A stretch of 64,000 bases of DNA from positions 1,550,001 through 1,614,000 of the forward strand of contig JAYJMM010000009.1 in assembly GCA_037349105.1 (NCBI GenBank), written 5' to 3'. Below, piece by piece: positions 59,501 through 62,040 of the stretch; positions within the stretch are counted from its first letter, which is position 1, and every line of letters starts with the position of its first letter. Origin of the DNA: Limnomonas spitsbergensis. Lineage: Eukaryota; Chlorophyta; Chlorophyceae; Chlamydomonadales. The position numbers were made by a program, and so were the translations under genes. Under the pieces are notes generated by a model that did not search any database, was not told where the DNA came from, and saw nothing but the letters and a program-made list of their open reading frames with translations.

Positions 59501-61657
59501 TGCTGGTGCTGCAGGCAAGTGAAGAGTTTTGAGCAGGGCCCAGAGGGGGTGCTGCAGGCAAGTGAAGAGGGGGGGTCAGAGCTTTTTTGCGGCAGCTAGG
59601 GGAGAGGGGGTGAAAGCTTAAATTAGCGGCAGGTGAGAGGGGGGGAAGCTCAATTTCAGGGTTTAACGTTTGTGGTTTAGCTAATGCTTAGGGTTTAGGA
59701 TATAGCTAGCTTTTAGGGTTTAGGGTTAAGCTCACGTTAAGGGCTAAGGGTTTACCTCACGTTAGGGTTTAGGGGTGAGCTCGCGTTTAGGGTTTAGGGT
59801 TCAGGGTTTAAGGATGCCCTGTTTTTTATTCCTTGATTATGGTAGTCGAGGGGGGAACAAAGCGTGTAGCCGTCGACGCTCCCTGCTTTCTCCTCGTTCC
59901 TGCATTCTTTGTTTGGTCATACCTCAGGACCCTGTACCATTCGAATGTCTTAAACGTCGAAGGTTGTTGTTTTGTTATATCTATATCCCTATAATCTTGT
60001 ATTTCAGGGAGGATGGCGTTCGAGGGTTACATGAGGAAGGGTAGCCTTTAGGGTCGCCTCCTTGATTCCTCCTTGTTTCCTCCTTCTAATTTTCTTTTGG
60101 TGACCTGGAAACGTGTAGGTGTGTGTCTCCAGCTATGTTTGCATTCACTTTTAATCGCATCGCATCGCACCGCCCTCATGCCTTGCACAGATACAGCAGC
60201 GCCTTGCACAGATACAGCAGCGCCTTTCAGACCAGCCACACCGTAGTCCATACCCTAAACCTTAAACCCTAACCCCCCACCCTAGTTAAAACCCTAAGCC
60301 CTTAACCCCCACCCTGGTTCAAACCCCGAAACCTGAACCCTCAAACCTAAAACCCCACACCAGTTCAAATCCTAAATCCCAACGTACTCCATTTCCTGCC
60401 CACAGCGACACTTCCCTCGCTGAGGACATGACTCACACTTTAATACAGAGCATCGATAAGTCCCAGCATGTGCGCACACTTCAAATGTAAACCCCTTTGC
60501 ACCCGTCCATCTCCTGCCCCCAGAGGAACACCAGCCTCACTGAGCTGGACATGACTCACAACTTCATGCAACCCCTTCCATCCCCTGTTCTGAACATCAA
60601 CAAGGCCCAGTTCATGCACTGCATCTATAAAACCCTGAAGCATACCCCCTTCCATCTCTTGCCCTCAGAGTAACACCTATCTCATTGAGCTGGATGTGAA
60701 TCACAATCTCATGTCCTCATCCAATTTCATCCTTAGCATCAACAAGGCCCAGTTCATGCACTGCATCTATAAAACCCTGAACCCTTCTGTGTCCTGCCCC
60801 CAGAGCAACACGTCCCTCGCTATGCAGGATATGACTAACACCTTAATACATGAATGCAAATCATCAACAAGGCCCTGTTCATGCACTGCATCTATAAAAC
60901 CCTGAACCCTTCTGTGTCCTGCCCCCAGAGCAACACGTCCCTCGCTATGCAGGATATGACTAACACCTTAATACATGAATGCAAATCATCAACAAGGCCC
61001 AGTTCATGCACTGCATCTATAAAACCCTGAACCCCTCTGTGTCCTGCCCCCAGAGCAACACGTCCCTCGCTATGCAGGATATGACTAACACCTTAATACA
61101 TGAATGCAAATCATCAACAAGGCCCAGTTCATGCACTGCATCTATAAAACCCTGAACCCCTCTGTCCAGAGCAATACGTCCCTTGCTATGCAGGATATGA
61201 CTAACACCTTAATACCTGAATGCAAATCATCAACAAGGCCCAGTTCATGCACTGCATCTATAAAACCCTGAACCCCTCTGTCCAGAGCAACACGTCCCTT
61301 GCTAGGCAGGATATGACTAACACCTTAATATATGAATGCAAATCATCAACAAGGCCCAGTTCATGCACTGCATCTATAAAACCCTGAACCCCTCTGTGTC
61401 CTGCCCCCCAGAGCAACACGTCCCTCGCTATGCAGGATATGACTAACACCTTAATACATGAATGCAAATCATCAACAAGGCCCAGTTCATGCACTGCATC
61501 TCTTAACCTGAAGCATACGCCCTTCCATCTCCTGCCCCCAGAGCAACACCTGCCTCACTGAGCTGGACGTGACGCACAACTTCATCCAGAGCATCGACAA
61601 GGCCCAGTTCATGCACTTCAACAGGGTCAACAAGTTGCTGGGGAAAATCGACCTGAG
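19050..61657 (+). CDS. Multi-pass membrane protein with leucine-rich-repeat region, 24 exons, 3' end not found
   Basis: Twenty-four exons join in phase into 2963 nt, 987 codons with no stop. Residues 1-98 look cytosolic. Hydrophobic segments follow near 99-118, 120-130, 178-198, 200-217, 248-272 and 294-312, with an acidic loop ([10 protein letters not shown]) near 142-151. The motif [13 protein letters not shown] followed by a hydrophobic helix resembles the E-x-x-PQ-x-x-L segment of XK-related membrane proteins; this is suggestive only. From about residue 475 to the end the sequence has leucine-rich-repeat features ([64 protein letters not shown]) of the ribonuclease-inhibitor style. A receptor, scaffold or scramblase-like role is possible; no function can be claimed. 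The final seen exon ends in phase 2, so the gene continues. Confidence 0.8.
19191..19440. other. Intron 1 and start of intron 2, no repeat recognised
   Basis: Apart from exon 2 I see no array, exon copy or mobile element here. Intron 1 (19191-19344) is 154 bp and the only compact intron in the gene. Confidence 0.5.
19345..19380 (+). CDS. LRR-membrane gene exon 2 (36 nt)
   Basis: CTCTGCAG| to TCAAAG|GTAAAT encodes [12 protein letters not shown] in phase 0. Short but with good splice sites on both sides. Confidence 0.65.
19441..19690 (+). repeat. Dispersed repeat family D copy
   Basis: Shares CAATGACGTTACACTCTGGG, a GGGCGCCC...GGGAGGAAAATA stretch and AAGGGAAAAGG/GACGGAAAAAGG motifs with 62560-63270. 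Probably a mobile element fragment in intron 2. Confidence 0.6.
19691..20250. other. Intron 2 sequence with a perfect 41 bp palindrome
   Basis: At 20151-20191 two 20 bp arms (GTGACTGTGCCCATGCCCAA and its complement) flank one base. No coding signal seen around it. Confidence 0.85.
20251..21050. repeat. Two diverged family B copies in intron 2
   Basis: Stretches 20260-20530 and 20690-20980 share GCTTCAGCTACA..., GGCCAACGGGCCGGGTGGGG-type and GGCCCCTCGATG segments with other family B copies. The rest shows nothing recognisable. Confidence 0.45.
21051..21150 (+). CDS. LRR-membrane gene exon 3
   Basis: GTCACAG| to TACACTG|GTCAGT, 100 nt, encoding [20 protein letters not shown] then [13 protein letters not shown]. 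Ends in phase 1. Three copies of the tail plus donor follow at about 21243-21292, 21390-21437 and 21553-21599. Confidence 0.78.
21151..22042 (+). repeat. Exon 3 tail copies, then exon 4 head copies
   Basis: Three exon 3 tail-plus-donor copies (ATGATCTCGGATGAGTTCCT ... ACACTGGTCAGTG) run to 21600. From 21640 a 120-130 bp unit with CGCCTCTACTGCGCTCCTC and GGATCGGATCCTCATC repeats three times. One unit carries an acceptor and the first bases of microexon 4. Purine-rich family A remnants lie at 21165-21210 and 21300-21350. Confidence 0.75.
22043..22059 (+). CDS. LRR-membrane gene exon 4, a 17 nt microexon
   Basis: CCGCAG| to ATCCAG|GTGAGT, 17 nt. With the last base of exon 3 it reads DVIVIQ and returns the frame to phase 0, as exon 5 requires. 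A head copy with acceptor (TTTGCAG|ATGTCATTG) lies upstream at 21881. A tail copy with donor (ATTGTCAGTCAG|GTGAGTGCTCTGGA) lies downstream at about 22180-22205. Confidence 0.7.
22060..23163 (+). repeat. Exon 4 tail copy, CCCGCCAAT repeats, exon 5 head copies
   Basis: Near 22255-22365 AATCCCCGCCAATCCCGCAA repeats. From 22420 telomere-like CCCTAAACC runs alternate with about six copies of CCACAG|TTTTTCATCACCAACGGG-like exon 5 heads, which become more exact toward the real exon. Confidence 0.8.
23164..23227 (+). CDS. LRR-membrane gene exon 5 (transmembrane segment)
   Basis: CCCACAG| to AACCATT|GTGAGT, 64 nt, encoding [20 protein letters not shown] plus H. Hydrophobic membrane segment. Upstream are about six head copies with acceptor (22620-23110). 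Downstream is one tail copy with donor at about 23335-23355. Confidence 0.82.
23228..24074 (+). repeat. Exon 6 head array, 105 bp period
   Basis: Units hold GCCATGCAG|ATTTTCTGCTGG followed by about 70 bp of exon 6 and then GTACCCATGCACCCCATGCA intron sequence. The period of 105 bp is 35 codons, so a 230-codon frame stays open, which is spurious. Copies become more exact toward the real exon. Confidence 0.88.
24075..24219 (+). CDS. LRR-membrane gene exon 6
   Basis: CATGCAG| to GATGCACG|GTGAGT, 145 nt, encoding [20 protein letters not shown] then an acidic run and [12 protein letters not shown]. It contains the end of a membrane segment and a cytosolic acidic loop. Six upstream copies of acceptor plus head lie at about 23475-24070, the last ones exactly 105 bp apart. 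Confidence 0.82.
24220..24720. repeat. Purine-rich low-complexity region in intron 6
   Basis: GGAGGGGG, AAGGGGAGAG and GTCCAGGGAGG runs. No gene recognised. Confidence 0.6.
24766..25135. mobile_element. Family A short element in head-to-head pair, with palindrome
   Basis: A plus-oriented copy (24865-24959: GTAACAGCGCGGATGTGGCT ... CTTTCTTTCTTTCTTGC) faces an inverted partial copy (24790-24827). Between them 24818-24868 forms a 23 bp-arm inverted repeat with two mismatches. A further ACTACGTCCC..GGGGGGCGTAGT hairpin remnant is at 25080-25110. Confidence 0.7.
25270..27350. repeat. CCCATGCACCCA minisatellite in intron 6
   Basis: Basic CCCATGCACCCA and CCATACACCCAC words form longer units of roughly 75-150 bp including CTTGCCCATACACC and CATCCACTCATGTA. 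It shades into CATGCAG acceptor-bearing exon 7 head copies, so it looks like an amplified intron tail. Open frames on both strands are spurious. Confidence 0.93.
27351..28699 (+). repeat. Exon 7 head array, 150 bp units
   Basis: Ten copies of CATGCAG|GCGGCGCCCCTGGTATTACAAAGTGAG-type sequence. Those at 27771, 27921, 28071 and 28221 are exactly 150 bp apart and almost identical. Confidence 0.9.
28700..28861 (+). CDS. LRR-membrane gene exon 7 (membrane segments)
   Basis: CATGCAG| to GAGACAAA|GTGAGT, 162 nt, encoding [20 protein letters not shown], then a hydrophobic region and [10 protein letters not shown]. About ten upstream head copies lie at 27350-28699, four of them exactly 150 bp apart. 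Two decayed tail copies lie downstream at about 28940-28992 and 29068-29120. Confidence 0.84.
28862..30082. repeat. Intron 7: exon tail copies, two family A copies, exon 8 head copies
   Basis: Tail copies of exon 7 ([19 protein letters not shown]) lie at 28940-29120. Family A copies are at 29153-29249 (plus) and 29329-29424 (minus). Exon 8 head copies and CCCTGAACCC runs lie from 29395 onward. A short TTTAGGG tract follows the donor at 28910. Confidence 0.8.
30083..30206 (+). CDS. LRR-membrane gene exon 8 with SVPQ motif
   Basis: TGTACAG| to CTTGCA|GTAAGT, 124 nt, encoding [40 protein letters not shown] and A. About six upstream head copies lie between 29395 and 30050, three with a clean TTCTACAG acceptor. 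Some have stops, so they are decayed copies rather than exons. Confidence 0.84.
30207..30950. mobile_element. Two family A copies in intron 8
   Basis: Plus copy at 30330-30420, minus copy at 30573-30722 split by about 60 bp of unrelated sequence. GTGTGTGT-rich sequence lies between. Confidence 0.65.
31134..31205 (-). tRNA. tRNA-Gln (anticodon CTG)
   Basis: The 72 nt fold into a full cloverleaf: acceptor GCCGGTA/TACTGGC with one G-U pair, D stem GTGT/GCAC, anticodon stem GAGGT/ACCTT with loop TTCTGAT (anticodon CTG at positions 34-36), T stem CAGAG/CTCTG with loop TTCGACT. The A-box-like TGGTGTAGTGG and B-box-like AGTTCGACTCT are present. A Pol III TTTT terminator begins four bases after the gene. 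It lies antisense inside intron 8 of the LRR gene. It has no CCA, as expected for a nuclear gene. It could be a tRNA-derived element, but no tail is seen. Confidence 0.88.
31575..31729 (-). pseudogene. Possible terminal exon or gene fragment, unknown
   Basis: After a CTCACCTAG| acceptor-like site the minus strand reads [20 protein letters not shown] then [16 protein letters not shown] and ends at a stop after 51 codons. The composition looks coding, yet no donor partner or start was found. It may be a fragment of an inserted gene in intron 8. Confidence 0.35.
32139..32279 (+). pseudogene. Short coding-like fragment, unknown
   Basis: The frame [15 protein letters not shown] ... [20 protein letters not shown] is open for 46 codons then stops. 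It lies directly after an AT-rich stretch (32060-32130) in intron 8. Function unknown; it may be an exon or a transposon remnant. Confidence 0.25.
34166..34255 (+). CDS. LRR-membrane gene exon 9
   Basis: GCGCAG| to GCACAG|GTATGA, 90 nt, 30 codons: [20 protein letters not shown] then [10 protein letters not shown]. Several short tail-plus-donor copies (GTGGCACAAGTATG, TTCAGGTATGAA) follow at 34290-34425. GTGTGACCACC-type repeats lie before it. Confidence 0.82.
34256..36140. repeat. Exon 9 donor copies and long degenerate telomere-like tract
   Basis: After short exon 9 tail-plus-donor repeats, a 120 bp unit (GAACATTGAACCCTGAAGCC ... CCCCATTGCTGGTACCACC) repeats about five times at 34490-34960. 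Then about 1.1 kb of CCCTAAAACCTCAACCC and CTTGCACCCTAA variants follows. Confidence 0.85.
36141..38320 (+). repeat. Exon 10 head array, over twenty copies
   Basis: Each unit carries CATCAG|GCGCTGACCGCATCCGTGC-type sequence. Unit lengths change by block: about 58-60 bp at 36510-37080 (with CTTGCCCCATGGCTG), about 158 bp at 37240-37800, and about 90 bp at 37860-38320. Confidence 0.9.
38321..38406 (+). CDS. LRR-membrane gene exon 10
   Basis: CATCAG| to TTCGTGGG|GTGAGT, 86 nt, encoding [20 protein letters not shown] then KVSGRSFVG. Preceded by more than twenty head copies (36150-38320). Followed by tail-plus-donor copies at about 38466-38500, 39615-39665 and 40085-40130. Confidence 0.84.
38407..38754 (+). 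repeat. Exon 10 tail copies and partial family A copy
   Basis: Tail-plus-donor copies (TGCAAGGTGCCCGGGAGGAG ... GGTGAGTGGTG) at 38466-38510. Partial family A at 38656-38702 (AAACGGCGCGGATGTGGCTT). Confidence 0.65.
38755..39595. mobile_element. 841 bp DNA transposon-like element with TIRs
   Basis: Ends are GTGTCAGTCC ... TTCGTTTT and its inverted counterpart GGACTGACAC preceded by AAAACGAATTC. Many TTCGTTTT/TTCGTTCT words lie in the subterminal regions, as in cut-and-paste elements. The central 172-codon minus frame (39029-39547, rich in Pro, Ala, Arg, with [11 protein letters not shown]) shows no transposase motif I recognise. A target duplication is not evident. It splits the exon 10 tail copies, so it arrived after some of them. 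Confidence 0.65.
39596..41130. repeat. Intron 10: TAGCAGTAT array, inverted GCGCAGC repeats, exon copies
   Basis: A 9 bp TAGCAGTAT array (about 10 units) lies at 39825-39912. Sequence at 39916-40035 recurs inverted at 40560-40660 (CACCTGACTGAC..CTCCGCGCAGC, TTAGCGCGCAGCCATGTC). Exon 10 tail copies are at 39615 and 40085, an exon 11 head copy at 40398. A GGA run lies at 40805-40870. The region 40860-41070 recurs at 42710-42900. Confidence 0.7.
41131..41269 (+). CDS. LRR-membrane gene exon 11
   Basis: CCCTCAG| to ATCCTGCAG|GTGGGA, 139 nt, encoding [40 protein letters not shown] and QMKILQ. One long head copy with acceptor lies at about 40398-40490. Five tail-plus-donor copies (GATCTTGCAGGTGGGATCTAG) lie at 41350-41600. 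Confidence 0.83.
41270..41998 (+). repeat. Exon 11 tail copies, then exon 12 head copies
   Basis: GCAGGTGGGATCTAGATCCA repeats five times to 41600; each carries the palindrome GGATCTAGATCC. From 41800 units with GTACTGCC.GTGCAG|ATCGCTCCAAGGC repeat three times. Confidence 0.82.
41999..42187 (+). CDS. LRR-membrane gene exon 12
   Basis: CTGTGCAG| to GATGAA|GTGAGA, 189 nt, encoding [20 protein letters not shown] ... [20 protein letters not shown] ... MIDE. Three head copies with acceptor (GCAG|ATCGCTCCAAGG type) lie directly upstream at about 41870-41960. Confidence 0.82.
42188..43015. repeat. Intron 12: telomere-like run and copy of the 40.9 kb repeat
   Basis: CCCTAAACCC-like run at 42225-42340. 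A diverged 120 bp duplication (GCCGAATTGCTCATCACCAG / GCCGATTGCGGTCC) at 42420-42660. At 42710-42950 a copy of 40850-41070 (AAGTTTTACTGTACTGGCTG, GTGATGCGCGATGTTAAATT). Confidence 0.65.
43016..44311 (+). repeat. Exon 13 head array, 84 bp period
   Basis: About 14 units of CTCGACAG|GTGAACATGTCG ... GTCCTGCTGCACCCC. The 84 bp (28 codons) period keeps frames open on both strands; those long ORFs are spurious. The copy at 43212 shares AACAAGTCAAGGAG with the real exon, unlike most units. Confidence 0.92.
44312..44440 (+). CDS. LRR-membrane gene exon 13
   Basis: CCCTTTAG| to ATTATG|GTAAGA, 129 nt, encoding [20 protein letters not shown] then [14 protein letters not shown] and MGISTMEIM. It ends a run of about 14 head copies with an 84 bp period. 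Tail copies (CACATGGG..CTTTATTGGAG; CACATGGGGATCTGTACGAC) lie downstream at about 44634 and 45017. Confidence 0.82.
44441..45405. repeat. Intron 13: family A copy, exon 13 tail copies, exon 14 head copies
   Basis: Family A (plus) at 44455-44530 inserted right after the donor. Two diverged copies of a 400 bp segment (44540-44670 and 44890-45050) each end in an exon 13 tail. Two exon 14 head copies follow. Confidence 0.7.
45406..45635 (+). CDS. LRR-membrane gene exon 14 (LRR start)
   Basis: TCCCAG| to GTTTTACT|GTAAGG, 230 nt. It encodes [40 protein letters not shown] and [14 protein letters not shown], the first clear leucine-rich-repeat pattern. Two head copies with acceptor lie at about 45170-45260 and 45287-45370. 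Three tail copies, two with a donor-like end, lie at about 45683-45740, 45782-45842 and 45868-45920. Confidence 0.83.
45636..46640 (+). repeat. Exon 14 tail copies, GTACCGTA microsatellites, exon 15 head copies
   Basis: Three exon 14 tails lie at 45683-45920. From 45950 about 122 bp units contain CGTACCGTAGCGTACCGTAC and GACAGAGTTCCCCT; a CTGTACTGTACTGTACC run is at 46520-46570. Confidence 0.82.
46641..46755 (+). CDS. LRR-membrane gene exon 15
   Basis: CCTGCAG| to CTCAGG|GTCAGT, 115 nt, encoding [20 protein letters not shown] then [18 protein letters not shown]. Five head copies (CAGACAGAGTTCCCCT) lie upstream at 46000-46510 with a period near 122 bp. One tail-plus-donor copy lies at about 46976-47020. 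Confidence 0.83.
46756..47570. repeat. Intron 15: family B insertion, exon 15 tail copy, 18-20 bp repeats
   Basis: Family B at 46783-46930 separates the real exon tail from its copy at 46976. TTTTGTTGCCAGTCCGTCCA repeats five times at 47070-47155. CCCTAAATCCTGGAAA runs lie at 47370-47450. Confidence 0.7.
47571..49059 (+). repeat. Exon 16 head array with higher-order structure
   Basis: Ten units of about 148 bp come in two main types, GATGCAG|GGCAACAATGCG and CTTGCAG|GGAAACAACGCG. The order of types at 47870-48316 repeats at 48614-49060, 744 bp later, so a block of five units was duplicated. Confidence 0.9.
49060..49212 (+). CDS. LRR-membrane gene exon 16 (LRR)
   Basis: GATGCAG| to CTGAAG|GTGAGC, 153 nt, encoding [20 protein letters not shown] ... 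[15 protein letters not shown]. Ten head copies with acceptor precede it (47570-49059). One tail copy with a mutated donor (GCGAGC) follows at about 49276-49318. Confidence 0.86.
49213..50373 (+). repeat. Exon 16 tail copy and exon 17 head array (61 bp)
   Basis: About nine units of TTTGCAG|GATTGTTTTGGGG ... ACATGCTAAATTATATGC at 49620-50130 are 61 bp apart. Longer head copies are at 49420-49540, 50120-50180 and 50250-50330. Confidence 0.9.
50374..50541 (+). CDS. LRR-membrane gene exon 17 (LRR)
   Basis: TCCTCAG| to ACAAAG|GTATGG, 168 nt, encoding [40 protein letters not shown] and [13 protein letters not shown]. About a dozen head copies lie at 49420-50330, most 61 bp apart. Many tail-plus-donor copies (CACAAAGGTGTGGATCC) lie at 50610-51735. 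Confidence 0.85.
50542..52269 (+). repeat. Exon 17 tail copies with two family B insertions
   Basis: Tail-plus-donor copies at about 50610, 50735, 50815, 51095, 51255, 51605 and a run of GATCCCTCACAAAAGTGTG units at 51655-51740. Family B copies lie at 50890-51065 and 51890-52060. A TACCGGTACTTATTATTATAAGTACCGGTA palindrome (split here: TACCGGTACTTA / TAAGTACCGGTA) at about 51856-51885. Confidence 0.75.
52270..52347 (+). CDS. LRR-membrane gene exon 18 (LRR)
   Basis: ACTGCAG| to GTACTG|GTCAGT, 78 nt, encoding [20 protein letters not shown] then LVNDVL. Tail-plus-donor copies lie downstream at about 52406-52440, 52556-52585 and, decayed, 52685-52770. Confidence 0.82.
52348..53562. repeat. Intron 18: TTTAGGG-like tract, then CCCTAAA-like tract
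   Basis: Donor side 52370-52845 is rich in GGGTTTAGGG/GGGTTCAGGG, acceptor side 52930-53530 in CCCTAAACCC/CCCTCAACCC. Exon 18 tail copies lie in the first part and exon 19 head copies in the second. Confidence 0.82.
53563..53710 (+). CDS. LRR-membrane gene exon 19 (LRR)
   Basis: CTCGCAG| to GATAAAG|GTAGGG, 148 nt, encoding [20 protein letters not shown] ... [18 protein letters not shown]. Four to five head copies (CTCTCAGGTTTGCCAAGTGC) lie at 52885-53460 among telomere-like runs. Confidence 0.84.
53711..54128 (+). repeat. Exon 20 head copies
   Basis: Two long copies (with ATGAACAGT and stop codons in place of the open frame) and one partial copy at 53735-53790, all in intron 19. Confidence 0.82.
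54129..54313 (+). CDS. LRR-membrane gene exon 20 (LRR)
   Basis: GTACCAG| to GCCAAAG|GTGCGT, 185 nt, encoding [20 protein letters not shown] ... [19 protein letters not shown]. Two long head copies with acceptor lie at 53850-53965 and 53985-54095. Three tail-plus-donor copies lie at 54400-54460, 54525-54585 and 54700-54770. Confidence 0.86.
54314..55332 (+). repeat. Exon 20 tail copies, GCTGAT microsatellite, exon 21 head copies
   Basis: Three exon 20 tails with GTGCGTGTG-type donors to 54770. Then (GCTGAT)n with GCTGAA variants at 54898-55145, placed between two exon 21 head copies (54855 and 55217). The open frames across it are spurious. Confidence 0.88.
55333..55500 (+). CDS. LRR-membrane gene exon 21 (LRR)
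   Basis: CTTGCAG| to AACGCAG|GTGAGG, 168 nt, encoding [20 protein letters not shown] ... [20 protein letters not shown] then SLTQ. Two head copies with acceptor lie at 54855 and 55217. A 42 bp tail-plus-donor array follows to about 56030, with more diverged copies to 57075. Confidence 0.86.
55501..57348 (+). repeat. Exon 21 tail-plus-donor array, 42 bp period
   Basis: From 55559 to about 56030 eleven to twelve near-perfect units of TCTCTAACGCAG|GTGAGGGGGCATGCCACCAAG type (42 bp). Longer diverged units lie at 56040-57075, including about seven of roughly 66 bp with ACTGCAACTTGTAAAGG at 56440-56830. Two exon 22 head copies follow. Confidence 0.92.
57349..57453 (+). CDS. LRR-membrane gene exon 22 (LRR)
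   Basis: CTTGCAG| to TTGAAG|GTGAAC, 105 nt, encoding [20 protein letters not shown] then [15 protein letters not shown]. Two head copies with acceptor lie at 57175 and 57253. At least seven tail copies (GCCAGCATAGCTGAGGACTT) lie at 57525-58650, several with GTCAATGC donor-like ends. Confidence 0.85.
57454..59439. repeat. Intron 22: exon 22 tail copies, two family A copies, C-rich exon 23 head copies
   Basis: Tail copies at about 57525, 57715, 57805, 57910, 58018, 58135, 58250 and 58625. Family A (minus) at 57603-57695 and 58158-58243. TTTAGGG runs directly into CCCTAAA at 58562-58617. CCTCAGC/CTTGCCTCAGC repeats and C-runs lie at 58690-58935. Exon 23 head echoes are at 59110-59260. Confidence 0.78.
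59440..59514 (+). CDS. LRR-membrane gene exon 23, GC-AG donor
   Basis: CTGTTCAG| to CTGCAG|GCAAGT, 75 nt, encoding [20 protein letters not shown] then MLVLQ. The donor is GC within an otherwise perfect consensus CAG|GCAAGT. A tail copy at about 59550-59567 keeps the GC donor. Head copies (TCAGAACTTCCGTC, TCAGAAGTTCTGTC) lie at 59110-59260. Confidence 0.8.
59515..61541. repeat. Intron 23: donor copy, TTTAGGG tract, CCCTAAA tract, exon 24 head array
   Basis: A second GCTGCAG|GCAAGTGAAGAG lies at about 59550. TTTAGGG-like runs at 59655-59815, CCCTAAACC-like runs at 60253-60375. About nine exon 24 head copies follow at 60400-61500, spaced roughly 110-125 bp, several with ATGCAGGATATGACTAACACC in place of GAGCTGGACGTGACGCACAAC-type sequence. 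Confidence 0.85.
61542..61657 (+). CDS. LRR-membrane gene exon 24 (LRR), last exon seen
   Basis: GCCCCCAG| to GACCTGAG|GTGGGT, 116 nt, encoding [20 protein letters not shown] then [18 protein letters not shown]. Ends in phase 2. About nine head copies with acceptor (CCCCCAGAGCAACACGTCCC) lie at 60400-61500. No following exon was recognised before 64000. Confidence 0.83.
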
Positions 61658-61734
61658 GTGGGTCTGCAGCCACCACTTTCAGTCACAGCGGTTACAGCAG
61701 TTGTTAAGTTTATGGCAGTTTGGTTGTGCAGCAA

Positions 61735-62040
61735 TTTATGGCAGGTACGGCAGGTACGTTTTCAGTAACAGCCACAACTGTTACGTTTCCGTAACGGCAG
61801 TTGTGTTTTCAGTAACAGCCACAACTGTTACGTTTCCGTAACGGCAGTTGTGTTTTCAGTAACAGCCACAACTGTTACGTTTCCGTAACGGCAGTTGTGT
61901 TTTCAGTAACAGCCACAACTGTTACGTTTCCGTAACGGCAGTTGTGTTTTCAGTAACAGCTACAACAGTTACGTGTCCGTAACGGCAGTTGCGTTATCAG
62001 TAACAGTTACGGCAGTTACGTTTGCAGTAACAGCGGTCAC
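61735..62040. repeat. Self-complementary tandem repeat, about 47 bp
   Basis: Five units of GTAACAGCCACAACTGTTAC then GTTTCCGTAACGGCAGTTGT. Each unit contains AACTGTTACG against CGTAACGGCAGTT, so each can form a hairpin. Confidence 0.85.
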
